A stretch of 64,000 nucleotides of DNA, taken from positions 1 through 64,000 of the forward strand of contig CAVVFG010000021.1 in assembly GCA_963747405.1 (NCBI GenBank), in the 5' to 3' direction. The first letter of the stretch is position 1; each line of letters begins with the position of its first letter. Shown in pieces: positions 19,164-29,100 of this stretch. The notes under the pieces were generated by a model that saw nothing but the letters and a program-made list of their open reading frames with translations, did not search any database and was not told the DNA's origin. A program made the position numbers and the translations under genes. Source of the DNA: Fodinibacter sp963747405. Its GTDB lineage: Bacteria > Actinomycetota > Actinomycetes > Actinomycetales > Dermatophilaceae.

Positions 19164-20668
19164 GTGGGCGTCGGGTCGACCGCCGGGAAGCCGGCGTCGC
19201 CCGGCATGCCGTTGACGTCGGAGGTGTTCATGGCGTACTGCAGAACCGCGAAGCCGAGGGCGTCGGCGTTGACGTCGAGCGTGCGCAGGTCGACGTTGTC
19301 CAGCGTGTCGCAGGCGCGGTGGTAGCACGGGTCGTAGGGCTTCCCGGCGGAGCCGCCCCAGCGCTGCGCCTCCTGGGCCGACTTGAGACCGTCACCCCCG
19401 GAGAACAGCCCACCCGACGGGATGCCGGCCCGCAGGAACGGCTCGTAGTCGGAGCGGCCGTCGAGGTCGGTGCCCTTGACCGGCAGGTGGCGCTGGGCGA
19501 AGAACGCCTCGAAGGTCTTCTCGATGCGGTCCGAGCCGCTCGGGCCAGGGCCGGCACCGACCGCGTCGGAGTCGTCGCCGTCGTGGACGAAGAACACCGG
19601 GTTGGGCGACCCGATCATGTCGACGTTGAGGTACAGCGCGATCCGGCCGCGCTCCTCGTCGGTGAGGCCGGTGACGTAGCGGGTGGAGCCGACGAGCGTG
19701 GACTCCTCACCTCCCCACCAGGCGAAGCGCACCCGGTTGACCGGCTCGACCCGGGCCAGCTGCTCGGCGACCTCGAGCAGGGCGGCGGCACCGGAGGCGT
19801 TGTCGTTGATGCCGGGCCCGGCGTTGACCGAGTCCAGGTGCGCGCCGGCCATGATCACGTTGCCGTCGTCGCCGCCGCGGGTCTCGGCGAGCACGTTGTA
19901 GGTCGTGGCCGGTCCGCGCGAGGTCGACGTGGCCACGTGCACCACGGCACCCTTCGTGGCCGCCAGCTCGGCACCGACCGCTTGGGTCACCGAGGTGACG
20001 GGGATGTCGAGGGCGAAGCTCTCGCCCAGGGTGCCGTCGAGGTCCCCCGGCACGTTGTTGGCGATGACGACGGCGGCCGCCCCCGCGGCATACGCGTTCT
20101 GCGCCTTCATGGCGAAGGTGCAGCCACCGCGGCTGACGAGCGCGACCGTGCCGGCCGGGAACGTGCCGTAGTCGGCGACGTCGCAGCCGGGGGTCACGTC
20201 GACCGGGGCGGCGGGCAGGGCGGTGATCGCCGCCGTGACGTCGCCCCCGCCCGAGTAGCCCAGGATCGTGTTGGCCACCGGGCCGCCAGGAGCGGGCTCC
20301 ACGCGCTGCAGCACCGCCGGGTGCAGGGAGACGAAGGTGGTGAAGGTGAACGGGCGCACGTCGGGGGTGTAGCCCGCCGCCTTCAGCCGCTCCACCACGT
20401 AGTCGACCGACGCGTCGTAACCCGCGGAGCCGGACACCCGGGTGCCGTGGTGGGCGTCGGCCACGCGCTGCAGGGCGGCCTGGTGCTCACGCACCCCGGC
20501 CACGGTGATGCACTCGGCCAGCAGGGCATGGGTGTCGTTGACCCGGGCCGCGCAGGATGCCGGCCCGGGTGGGGCCTGCGGCGGAGAGGCGTGGGCCACC
20601 GGCGCGACACAGACCACCGCGGCAAGGGCCGCGAGCGCGGCCCAGAGTCTGCGGGACGTGCGGGACAT
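19151..20668 (-). CDS. Secreted M28 family zinc aminopeptidase with PA domain
   Basis: The 505-residue protein starts with a signal peptide (cleavage near AHA, residue 27) and is predicted to be secreted. A PA domain (about residues 140-260, GTVALVSRGGCTFAMKAQNA) is inserted before the peptidase domain. The two-zinc M28 site is visible: GAHLDSV, GINDNASGAAALLE, WWGGEE, the aspartate of YLNVDMIG, and the late histidine of YHRACDTLDN. Such enzymes release N-terminal residues from peptides outside the cell. The ATG at 20668 was chosen because the signal peptide begins there. It lies 125 bases after rsmI on the same strand. Confidence 0.92.
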   Translation of the reverse strand: MSRTSRRLWAALAALAAVVCVAPVAHASPPQAPPGPASCAARVNDTHALLAECITVAGVREHQAALQRVADAHHGTRVSGSAGYDASVDYVVERLKAAGYTPDVRPFTFTTFVSLHPAVLQRVEPAPGGPVANTILGYSGGGDVTAAITALPAAPVDVTPGCDVADYGTFPAGTVALVSRGGCTFAMKAQNAYAAGAAAVVIANNVPGDLDGTLGESFALDIPVTSVTQAVGAELAATKGAVVHVATSTSRGPATTYNVLAETRGGDDGNVIMAGAHLDSVNAGPGINDNASGAAALLEVAEQLARVEPVNRVRFAWWGGEESTLVGSTRYVTGLTDEERGRIALYLNVDMIGSPNPVFFVHDGDDSDAVGAGPGPSGSDRIEKTFEAFFAQRHLPVKGTDLDGRSDYEPFLRAGIPSGGLFSGGDGLKSAQEAQRWGGSAGKPYDPCYHRACDTLDNVDLRTLDVNADALGFAVLQYAMNTSDVNGMPGDAGFPAVDPTPTTGR

Positions 20669-20793
20669 GAGGGGCTCCAGGGTCTCAGGGGTCCCGGCCG
20701 GTGGGCAGGGGTTTGGCTGACCGGCGGGATCCCTACAGCCTAAGGAGGGCGACACCGTCGGTAAAGGGCAGCCGGCCGAGGTGGCCGCGGTGG

Positions 20794-21630
20794 TCAGCCG
20801 CGACGCTGGGCGATGGCGGCGTCGTAGAGCAGCTTCTTCGACAGCCCGGTGGCCGCGGCCACGTCGGCACAGACGGTCTTGAGCCGCTCCCCCTCGGCCA
20901 CCCGCTCGCGGATCCCCTCGAGCTGGCTGGCGAGGTCGGCCACCCGGCCGCTCGAGCCGGACACCACCAGGGTCACCTCGCCGCGCACGCCCTCGGCGGC
21001 CCAGGCCACCAGCTCGGACAGCGCCCCGCGGCGCACCTCCTCGTAGGTCTTGGTCAGCTCGCGGCAGACCGCGGCCCGCCGGTCGGCGCCGAACGCCACC
21101 TCCATCGCCGACAGCGTGCGGGCCACCCGGTGCGGCGCCTCGAAGAACACCATCGTGCGCCGCTCCGCAGCCAGCCCGGCGAGCGCCGCCGCTCGCTCCC
21201 CGGCCCGCCGGGAGAGGAAGCCCTCGAAGCAGAACCGGTCGACCGGCAGGCCCGAGACGGCCAGCGCCATCAGCACCGCCGACGGCCCCGGCACACCGGT
21301 GACCCGCACGTCGATGCCGACCGCCGCGCTGACCAGCCGGTAGCCGGGGTCGGACACCGACGGCATCCCCGCATCGGTCACGACGAGCACCCGGGCGCCC
21401 TCGCGCAGCCGCTCGACCAGCTCGGGAGTTCGCTCGGCCTCGTTGTGCTCGTGGTACGACACCACCCGGCCGGTGGGGTTGACGTCGAGCGCCTGGCACA
21501 GCCGGCGCAGCCGGCGGGTGTCCTCCGCGGCGACCACGTCGGCCAGGCGCAGCTCGTCGGCCAGGCGGGGGGCGGCATCGCGCGGGTCGCCGATCGGGGT
21601 CGCTGCCAGCACCAGCACGCCGCCGCTCAT
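20794..21630 (-). CDS. rsmI: 16S rRNA (cytidine-2'-O-)-methyltransferase RsmI
   Basis: RsmI methylates the ribose of a cytidine in the decoding centre of 16S rRNA. The 278-residue protein has the tetrapyrrole-methylase fold: LVLAATPIGDPRD at the N-terminus, AEDTRR, VTDAGMPSVSDPG, GVPGPSAVLMAL and FFEAPHR. The C-terminal region ends in a short helical domain (LSKKLLYDAAIA). GAGGA stands about eight bases before the ATG. It is divergent from the mannosyltransferase gene. Confidence 0.94.
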   Translation of the reverse strand: MSGGVLVLAATPIGDPRDAAPRLADELRLADVVAAEDTRRLRRLCQALDVNPTGRVVSYHEHNEAERTPELVERLREGARVLVVTDAGMPSVSDPGYRLVSAAVGIDVRVTGVPGPSAVLMALAVSGLPVDRFCFEGFLSRRAGERAAALAGLAAERRTMVFFEAPHRVARTLSAMEVAFGADRRAAVCRELTKTYEEVRRGALSELVAWAAEGVRGEVTLVVSGSSGRVADLASQLEGIRERVAEGERLKTVCADVAAATGLSKKLLYDAAIAQRRG

Positions 21631-21683
21631 GGGGCGATCCTCGCACGCCGTGCCGGGCGCCCGGTGCGCTCGATCCCCCGACC

Positions 21684-21689
21684 TAGGAT
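21684..21689 (+). promoter_or_regulatory. -10 box TAGGAT of the leaderless mannosyltransferase gene
   Basis: TAGGAT ends six bases before the GTG at 21696. This favours 21696 over the GTG two codons upstream, which touches the box. Confidence 0.55.
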
Positions 21690-21695
21690 GTGCCG

Positions 21696-23255
21696 GTGAC
21701 CCGGACCGACGAGCTGCGCCTGCGGCTGCTCGGCACCGGTCCGACCGACCGGCTGTGGGGGTGGCTGGGCCCGGGCCTGATCGCCCTCCTCGGGGGCGTG
21801 CTCCGGCTCTGGAACCTCGACCACCCCCGGGCCCTGGTGTTCGACGAGACCTACTACGTCAAGCAGGCGTACTCCCTGCTGCACTTCGGCGTCGAGATGC
21901 GGGTGCGCGACTCGCTGAAGAAGCCCGACGACGCCTTCGTCAGCGGCAGCCAGAACATCTTCTCCACCACCGACGGCGACATGGTGGTGCACCCACCCGC
22001 CGGGAAGTGGCTCATCGCAGCCGGCGAGTGGCTGTTCGGGTCGGGCTCGGGGCTGGGCTGGCGGTTCTCGGTGGCGCTGGTCGGCACGCTGTCCATCCTG
22101 GTCGTGGGGCGCGTGGCCCGTCGGATGTTCGGGTCGACGGCCCTGGGCTGCGTGGCGGCCTTTCTGCTGGCCTTCGAGGGGTCGCACTTCGTGATGTCGC
22201 GCACCGGCATCCTCGACATCATCGTGTCGTTCTGGGCGCTGTGCGGCTTCGCGGCGCTGCTCGTCGACCGTGACCGCAGCCGCGAGATCCTGGCCCGGAA
22301 GGTGGGTGCGCTGCCCCGCGGCAGCTGGCCGGTGGGGATGGGGCCCTGGCTCGGCTGGCGGCCGTGGCGGTGGGTCGCGGGCCTGTCGCTGGGGCTGTGC
22401 ACGAGCACCAAGTGGTCGGGACTGTTCTTCCTGGCGGCCTTCGGCATCATGTCGGTCTGGTGGGACATGGGTGCACGGCGGGCGGCCGGCGTGCGCCGGT
22501 GGGGTCGCGGCGCCCTGTTCAAGGACGGCCCTTTCGCCGCGGTGGCGATGGTGGGCACCGCCGTGGTCGTCTACGTGGTGTCCTGGTCGGGGTGGTTCCT
22601 GACCTCGATCGGCTACCACCGCCAGTGGGACACCTTCAACCCGGGCCAGGGGCCGCAGTGGCTGCCGCCGGTGCTGCGCAACTGGTGGAAGTACCACCAG
22701 GACGCCTACCAGTTCAACACCACGCTGCGCACGCCGCACCCCTACCAGTCGAACCCGTGGTCGTGGCTGGCGCAGACCCGACCGACGTCCTTCTACTACG
22801 AGAGCCGCGCGCGGGGCGTGGCCGGCTGCACGGTCGACCAGTGCTCGCAGGCGATCAACCCGATCGGCACGATCTCGGTGTGGTGGGTCGGCATCCTCGC
22901 GCTGCTCGTGGTGCTGTGGTGGTGGCTGGTGCGCCGCGACTGGCGGGCCGGTGCCATCGCCGCGGGCTTCGTCGGCGGCTACCTGCCGTGGTTCGCCTAC
23001 CAGGACCGCACGATCTACACCTTCTACGCCGTGGCGTTCGAGCCGTTCGTGGTGCTCGCGGTGGCGTTCCTCATCGGGTTGTGGGTGGGGCGGCGCGAGG
23101 ACGACCCCGCCCGGTGGCGCCGGCGCTGGTACGTCGTCGGCGGCTACCTGGCCTTCACGCTCGCGCTGTTCGCCTTCTTCCACCCGGTGTACGTCGCCGA
23201 CACCATTCCCTACGCGCAGTGGCGCTGGCGGATGTGGTTCCCGAGCTGGATCTGA
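21696..23255 (+). CDS. Protein O-mannosyltransferase (GT39 family)
   Basis: The 519-residue membrane enzyme resembles actinobacterial Pmt, which moves mannose from polyprenyl-phosphate mannose to exported proteins. The family hallmark FDETYYVKQAY near residue 50 gives the catalytic Asp-Glu pair in the first outer loop. About eleven membrane helices follow, with the conserved GLCTSTKWSGLFF segment and a C-terminal FFHPVYVADTIPY. Many secreted proteins and lipoproteins in this window have the Pro/Thr/Ser-rich linkers that are usual targets. The start was set at 21696 from the -10 box. It is divergent from rsmI, an arrangement common in actinobacteria. Confidence 0.93.
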   Translation: MTRTDELRLRLLGTGPTDRLWGWLGPGLIALLGGVLRLWNLDHPRALVFDETYYVKQAYSLLHFGVEMRVRDSLKKPDDAFVSGSQNIFSTTDGDMVVHPPAGKWLIAAGEWLFGSGSGLGWRFSVALVGTLSILVVGRVARRMFGSTALGCVAAFLLAFEGSHFVMSRTGILDIIVSFWALCGFAALLVDRDRSREILARKVGALPRGSWPVGMGPWLGWRPWRWVAGLSLGLCTSTKWSGLFFLAAFGIMSVWWDMGARRAAGVRRWGRGALFKDGPFAAVAMVGTAVVVYVVSWSGWFLTSIGYHRQWDTFNPGQGPQWLPPVLRNWWKYHQDAYQFNTTLRTPHPYQSNPWSWLAQTRPTSFYYESRARGVAGCTVDQCSQAINPIGTISVWWVGILALLVVLWWWLVRRDWRAGAIAAGFVGGYLPWFAYQDRTIYTFYAVAFEPFVVLAVAFLIGLWVGRREDDPARWRRRWYVVGGYLAFTLALFAFFHPVYVADTIPYAQWRWRMWFPSWI

Positions 23256-23340
23256 GCGGCGGGCCCGCAGCGCGGTCCGTTGCCGCGCTGATCCCACGGC
23301 CCCCTGCCGGCAGGTCGTGCGACCTCGAGAGGCCGCAGCG

Positions 23341-23388
23341 CACACGGCGACGGGCCGGAGGAGATGTCCTCCGGCCCGCCGCCGTGTG
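23341..23388. terminator. Very strong bidirectional hairpin
   Basis: CACACGGCG (23341-23349) pairs with CGCCGTGTG (23380-23388), and inside it CGGGCCGGAGGA (23351-23362) pairs with TCCTCCGGCCCG (23367-23378) around the loop GATG. This is 21 base pairs with one mismatch, between the convergent mannosyltransferase and M6 protease genes. Confidence 0.85.
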
Positions 23389-23409
23389 GTGCTCGGGTGG
23401 TTCCCCTGG

Positions 23410-25860
23410 TTACGGGGTGACCGCCCGGGTGTCGATCCGGATCTTGACGGAGGTGCCCTTCTCCTTCAGAACCCGGATGGTGGTGCCGCTACCGGCGACC
23501 TTCACACCAGCGGTGGGCTGGTCGGTCTTGAAGTAGCGCATCGGGTTGCTGTCGTCGAAGAGCGGGTTGCCCTTCTGGCCACGCAGGTAGCTCGCGCGGC
23601 CGGTGGCCGGGTTGTGCAGGGTGAACGAGTCCACCTTCTGCAGCCCGAACGGGGCGTCGTACATCTGGATGCGCGGACGCCACGGCTGGCCGTCGAGGTT
23701 GTAGATCGTGCGCGGGTGCGCGTCGATCGGGAGAATGAGCCCCTCACCGGGGTGCTGGCTCGTGTTGTTGTCGCCCTGCGAGGTGTCCCACTGGGAGATG
23801 AGCAGGCCGTCCTGGTAGGGGAAGTGCTCCACGAAGTCGGGCTTGTTCGGGAACCCGAAGTTGTACGGCCCGGTCTTCAGGTAGCGGTCGAAGGCCACGT
23901 ACTCGCGGTTGCTCGCGATGTAGTACTGCGGGTACTGCGTGGTCGACGTCGCGCCCACGGAGGTGAACCCGTTGAGCGTCCAGCCGTTCGGGCTGGTCTC
24001 CGCGCCGTCCGAGAGCAGCGTGGTGCCGCCGGCGGTCAGGGCGATGTCGTCGACGAAGATGCCGCTCGGCACGTCCGGCTCCTGGCCCTGGGCTGCGCCG
24101 TCGGTGGAGTAGCGCACCCGCAGGTCGATCGTCGTGCCGGCGTAGGCGGACAGGTCGAAGGTGGCCGAGGTCCAGTCAGGCTGGTAGCCGTCGATGCCGT
24201 TGCCCTCGGCCGCCGTGGTGATGTTGCCGGGGATGGCCTTGAAGCCGCTGCCGTCGTTCACCTCGACGAAGGCGTAGTCGCACGGGTCGGGGCCGCAGTC
24301 CTCGATGTTCCAGCGGGCCTGGAACGTCAGGGTGGCGGGCTCCGCGGGCAGCGCGACCGAGCGCGACATCGTCGAGTTCAGGCCGTCGCCCGAGCCGGAC
24401 CACCACTGCTTGGAACCGGCGAAGGGTGCACCCAGGGTGGTGGAGATCTCCTTGTCGGGCAGCACCACCACGACGCCCTGGGCCTTCTTCGAGTTGTACT
24501 CGTGCGGGCCGAGCTCGAGGGTGCGGCGCTGGCCGGGCACGACGATCTCGTAGTCGAGCCAGCCGAGCTGCAGCTTGTCCCAGGCGGACAGGTCGGCCGC
24601 ACGCGAACCGATGGCGTTGTCGCCGGGTGCGGAGACCCGGCTCTGCGCCATCAGGGTCCACCAGTTGACCGGGTTCTCCTTGCTCGAGGGCGGGCCGGAG
24701 GTGTCGTAGTGGTCGGGCAGGCCGAGGTCGTGGCCGAACTCGTGGGCGATGACCGACAGGCCACCGTTCTCGGGCTGCACGGTGTAGTCGGCGGCCCAGA
24801 TGCCGGTGTCGCCGACGGGGGTGCCGCCGAGGATCGGGATCGGTGCCGCGGGGTTGGTGCCCTGGAAGGCGCGCCAGCGGTGCGACCAGATGGCGTCCTC
24901 GCCCTGGTAGGGGTCACCGTCGGCCTGGTCGCCGCCGGCGTGCACGATCTGCAGGTGGTCGATGTAGCCGTCGGGCTCGTTGAAGTTGCCGTCGCCGTCG
25001 ATGTCGTAGCGGTCCCAGACGTCGAACTTGGCGATGATGGCCTTGATCTGGGCGGCCGTCTTGCCGGCAGCCTTCTGCTGCGCGACCCAGGCGTCCATGC
25101 CGTCCCTGACCAGCGCCCAGGTGTTGCTGCACACGTTGCTGCCGCACGGGTAGCCGTCGCTGCGGCCGTACCGGGCCTCGTTGTAGGGGACGGTGACCGG
25201 GTCGGTGACCAGCCCGGCGATGGAGTAGCGGCCGGAGGACTGCTTCTCGTAGTACTGCCGCATCGACTCGGTGCCGGTCACGGAGCCGTTGCCGAAGTAG
25301 AGGTCCTTGTAGTAGGCCTTGCCGTAGTTCGGGTACCAGTCCGTGGTGTTGTCGACCGCGCGGTTGGGCTCGGGGATCTCATTGAACTTGGGCCCGTCGA
25401 ACCGGGTGGGGCCCGCGATGTTCGGGTTGGTGTCCTGGTCGGGGTAGTTCGGGTGACGTTTGTTGCCGAACTGCACGACGAGGACGAACAGCTGGTCGGT
25501 GTCCTCGCGGGCGAGCTCGACGTACTGGTCGACCTTCTTCGCCTTCCGGGCCTTCTTCTTGCCCTTGCCCGCCGTGGCGGCCTGCTCGCCCTCGCCGACC
25601 TTGACGACGGTGCTGTTGCCGATCCGCTGTGGCCTGGCCTCGCCCTGGAGCACCGAGGAGACGGCCGTCTTGCGCAGCTCGGCCTGCTTGTCCGCGATGG
25701 GGTCGGGGAGGCTGTCGCTCGGGATGGCGGCTTGTGGCTCGCCGAGCGGGCTCTGCGACGGAGCCTTGGAGGCGGTGGCGGCGGCCATCGGAGCCGTCAT
25801 CGTCGCCCCCAACCCCGCTGCAAGCGCCAGGCTGAGTAGCCCGGTAGTGGTCTTTCGCAC
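23410..25860 (-). CDS. Secreted M6 family metalloprotease (immune inhibitor A-like)
   Basis: The 816-residue protein has a signal peptide (residues 1 to about 27) and a Lys-rich pro-region. The zinc site is HEFGHDLGLPDHYD, the HExxHxxGxxH pattern of M6 proteases such as immune inhibitor A of Bacillus. A Ca-binding-like segment DIDGDGNFNEPDGYIDH precedes it. After the catalytic domain comes a beta-rich region with TLTFQARWNIEDC, of the kind that binds carbohydrate or protein. GTG at 25860 was chosen because AGGAGG stands eight bases upstream and the signal peptide starts there. It should act outside the cell on proteins or peptides. Confidence 0.93.
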   Translation of the reverse strand: MRKTTTGLLSLALAAGLGATMTAPMAAATASKAPSQSPLGEPQAAIPSDSLPDPIADKQAELRKTAVSSVLQGEARPQRIGNSTVVKVGEGEQAATAGKGKKKARKAKKVDQYVELAREDTDQLFVLVVQFGNKRHPNYPDQDTNPNIAGPTRFDGPKFNEIPEPNRAVDNTTDWYPNYGKAYYKDLYFGNGSVTGTESMRQYYEKQSSGRYSIAGLVTDPVTVPYNEARYGRSDGYPCGSNVCSNTWALVRDGMDAWVAQQKAAGKTAAQIKAIIAKFDVWDRYDIDGDGNFNEPDGYIDHLQIVHAGGDQADGDPYQGEDAIWSHRWRAFQGTNPAAPIPILGGTPVGDTGIWAADYTVQPENGGLSVIAHEFGHDLGLPDHYDTSGPPSSKENPVNWWTLMAQSRVSAPGDNAIGSRAADLSAWDKLQLGWLDYEIVVPGQRRTLELGPHEYNSKKAQGVVVVLPDKEISTTLGAPFAGSKQWWSGSGDGLNSTMSRSVALPAEPATLTFQARWNIEDCGPDPCDYAFVEVNDGSGFKAIPGNITTAAEGNGIDGYQPDWTSATFDLSAYAGTTIDLRVRYSTDGAAQGQEPDVPSGIFVDDIALTAGGTTLLSDGAETSPNGWTLNGFTSVGATSTTQYPQYYIASNREYVAFDRYLKTGPYNFGFPNKPDFVEHFPYQDGLLISQWDTSQGDNNTSQHPGEGLILPIDAHPRTIYNLDGQPWRPRIQMYDAPFGLQKVDSFTLHNPATGRASYLRGQKGNPLFDDSNPMRYFKTDQPTAGVKVAGSGTTIRVLKEKGTSVKIRIDTRAVTP

Positions 25861-26094
25861 TGGTTGTCCTCCTGCAGATGGTGAAATGGTCCGTGCTGCC
25901 CACGAGATCACCGAAGAGGCAACACTGCGAGCGACCATAAGTGCCGGTGCCGGAGTCTGCTACCTGAACCGCCGGCCGCTCTGTGAGCGGTGTCACGGCG
26001 ACGGCGCCGTCCGGTCGGGCCGGGGGCTTCGACCGGCAGCCGTCGCGGGCCGCCACGCGGACGCCGGTGCCAGGGTCCTGTCGGTGGGCCGGGC

Positions 26095-26100
26095 TAGGTT
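26095..26100 (+). promoter_or_regulatory. -10 box TAGGTT of a leaderless nuclease/helicase gene
   Basis: TAGGTT ends six bases before the ATG at 26107. Confidence 0.55.
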
Positions 26101-26106
26101 CGGGTC

Positions 26107-29100
26107 ATGTTCCTCCTCGGCGACTCCGGTCGGCTCGTCATCAGCGCGAGCGACCTGCGCACGGCGGCGGCCTGCGAGTTCGCGCTGGTGCGCGAGCTCG
26201 ATGCCGTGCTGGGCCGGGCGTCGCGGGTCGCTGCCGACGACGACCCGATGGCCGCGCGGGTCATCGCCCTGGGCAACGAGCACGAGCAGACCGAGCTGCG
26301 CCGGCTGGCCCGGGCGCACCCGGGTCGGGTCGTGCAGTTCCAGCGGCCGGGGTACTCCCCCACCGACCTCACCCGGGCCCACGCCCAGACGCTCGAGGCG
26401 CTGCGCTCCGACGCCGAGGTGGTCTACCAGGCCACCTTCTTCGACGGGGGATTCGTCGGGCACGCCGACTTCCTCGAGCGCACCGACGACGGCTGGCTGG
26501 TCAGCGACACCAAGCTGGCCCGCACCGAGAGCGTGCCGGCGCTGCTGCAGATCGCCGCCTACGCCTCACTGCTGCGCGAGGCCGGGGTGCCCACCGCGCC
26601 CTTCGCCCGGCTGGTCGTCGGCAGCGGTGAGGTGCGCGACTTCGCGCTCGACGACATCGTGCCGGTCTACCTGGCGCGGAGGGCCCGCCTCGACGCGCTG
26701 CTGTTCGAGCACCGGGCGTCCGACGGCCCCGCTCGCTGGGGCGACCCCTCGTGGCTCGCCTGCGGGCGCTGCGAGGTGTGCGAGCCAGAGGTCGAAGCGG
26801 CCCGCGACCTCCTGCTCGTGGCCGGCGTCCGCGCACCGACCCGCCGCAGGCTGCTCGATGCCGGGGTCTCGACCATCGACGAGCTCGCGGTGCGCGTCGA
26901 GCCGGTCGCCGACGTGCGGGCGGCGACGCTGCACCGGCTGCGCGAGCAGGCCCGGCTCCAGCTCGAGCAGGAGCGCGACCCTGCGGGGGGCGTCCGCTCC
27001 GAGGTCACCGACCCCGAGACGCTCCGCCGGATGCCGCGGCCGAGCCCGGGTGACGTCTTCTTCGACTTCGAGGGCGACCCGCTGTGGTCCGAGCGCGGCT
27101 CGCGCACCTGGGGGCTGGAGTACCTCTTCGGCATCGTCGAGGTCGACACCGGCGAGCCGGTGTTCCGTACCTTCTGGGCACACGACCGTGAGGCCGAGAA
27201 GCAGGCCCTGGTCGGCTTCGTCACCTGGCTGAACGAGCGGCGGCAGGCGTGGCCCGACCTGCACGTCTACCACTACGCCGCCTACGAGACCGCGGCGCTG
27301 CTCCGCCTCGCGGCCCGCCACGGGGTGTGCGAGGACGAGGTCGACCAGCTGCTGCGCGAGGGCGTGTTCGTCGACCTGTATGCCGTGGTGCGCTCGGCGA
27401 TCCGGGTGTCGCAGCGCTCCTACTCGATCAAGAAGCTCGAGCCCCTCTACATGGAGGCCCGCGACGCCGCGGTCACCAACGCCGCCGACTCGATCGTCGT
27501 CTACCACCAGTTCATGGCCGCCCGCGACGCCGAGCGGCACGACGAGGCCGCACGCCTGATCGACGAGATCGCCGTGTACAACCGCGACGACTGCGTGTCC
27601 ACGTGGATGCTGCGCGACTGGCTGCTGGCCCAGCAGGCGAGCGCGGGAGCGGCCGGGCCCGACGACGCCCCGGTCGCCGGAGCGGAGGCCGGCGCGGCCC
27701 AGACCCCCGGCGAACAGCGGCTGGCACTGATGCGCCTGGAGGCACTGCTGCGCGACCGCGTTGCCGGCGTCAAGCCGCACGAGCGCTCGGCCGAGCAGCA
27801 GGCCGTGGCCCTGGTCGCCTCGTCGGTGCTCTTCCACGCCCGCGAGGACAAGCCGGTGTGGCAGGCGCACTTCGAGCGGCTGCGGCTGCCCGTGGGCGAC
27901 TGGCGCTCCAGCGAGGGGGTGTTCCTCGTCGAGGGCGGGGAGGTGCTCCGGCAGTGGCACACGCCGCCGCGCGCCCGCAGCTCGCGGCGAGTCCTACGCC
28001 TCGAGGGCGAGCCGATGCGCGGCATCCCGCTGTCACCTGGCGTGCGGGTGAGCACGGTCTACCCCGACCCACCGCCCGACGGCATCACCACCCTTCCCGG
28101 CCACGCCAACGCCTGCTCCGGGGCGGGGGTCACCGTGCTCGAGGCGCAGGAGGGCACCGCCTCGAACGGCCGGCTCCACCAGACGCTGGTCGTCGAGGAG
28201 CTCCAGCCGAAGGTGGCCTGCGAGCACGACGACCTGCCGGTCGGCCTCGTGCCCTCGGGGGTGCTGCGCACCCGCCCGATCGACGACGCCCTCGCCGAGG
28301 TCGCGCAGCGGGTGGTCGATGCCGGTGACGAGCTGCCGCGATCGGCCGGCATCGACCTGCTCGTGCGCCGGCTCCCCCGGCTGCGCGGGGCGGCGGCGCT
28401 ACCCCCGGTCGGTGTCGGGCGCACGCGCCACGTCGACGCCGTGCGCGCCGCGCTGCTCGCCACCGACGACTCCTACCTCGCGGTGCAGGGGCCGCCGGGC
28501 ACCGGCAAGACCTACGTCGCCGCCCACGTCATCGCCGGCCTCGTGCTCGAGCACGGCTGGGCAGTGGGTGTCACCTCGCAGGGGCACAAGGCGATCGAGA
28601 ACGTGCTGCGCGCCGTCGTGGCGGCGGGGGTGCCGGCCCAGCGGGTGGGCAAGTCCACCCGCGACCCCGACGGCGCCACCTGGACCGTGCTCGACAAGGC
28701 CGACGACCTCGGCGCGTTCGCCGCCGCCCACGCGCGGGCCGGCCGGGGCTACGTGGTGGGCGGCACGGCCTGGGACCTCACCAACACCAAGCGGGTCGGG
28801 CGCGGCCAGCTCGACCTCGTGGTCGTCGACGAGGCGGGCCAGTTCTCGCTCGCGAAGACGCTGGCGTGCTCCGTGGCCGGCGACCGCCTACTGCTGCTCG
28901 GCGACCCCCAGCAGCTGCCGCAGGTGTCGCAGGGCATCCACCCCGACCCGGTCGACGCGTCGGCGCTGGGCTGGCTGATCGGTGACGAGCCGGTGCTACC
29001 GGCGCAGCTGGGTTACTTCCTCGAGACCACTTGGCGCATGCACCCCGCCCTGACCGCTCCCGTGTCGCGGCTCTCGTACGCCGGGAAGCTGCGGTCCGAG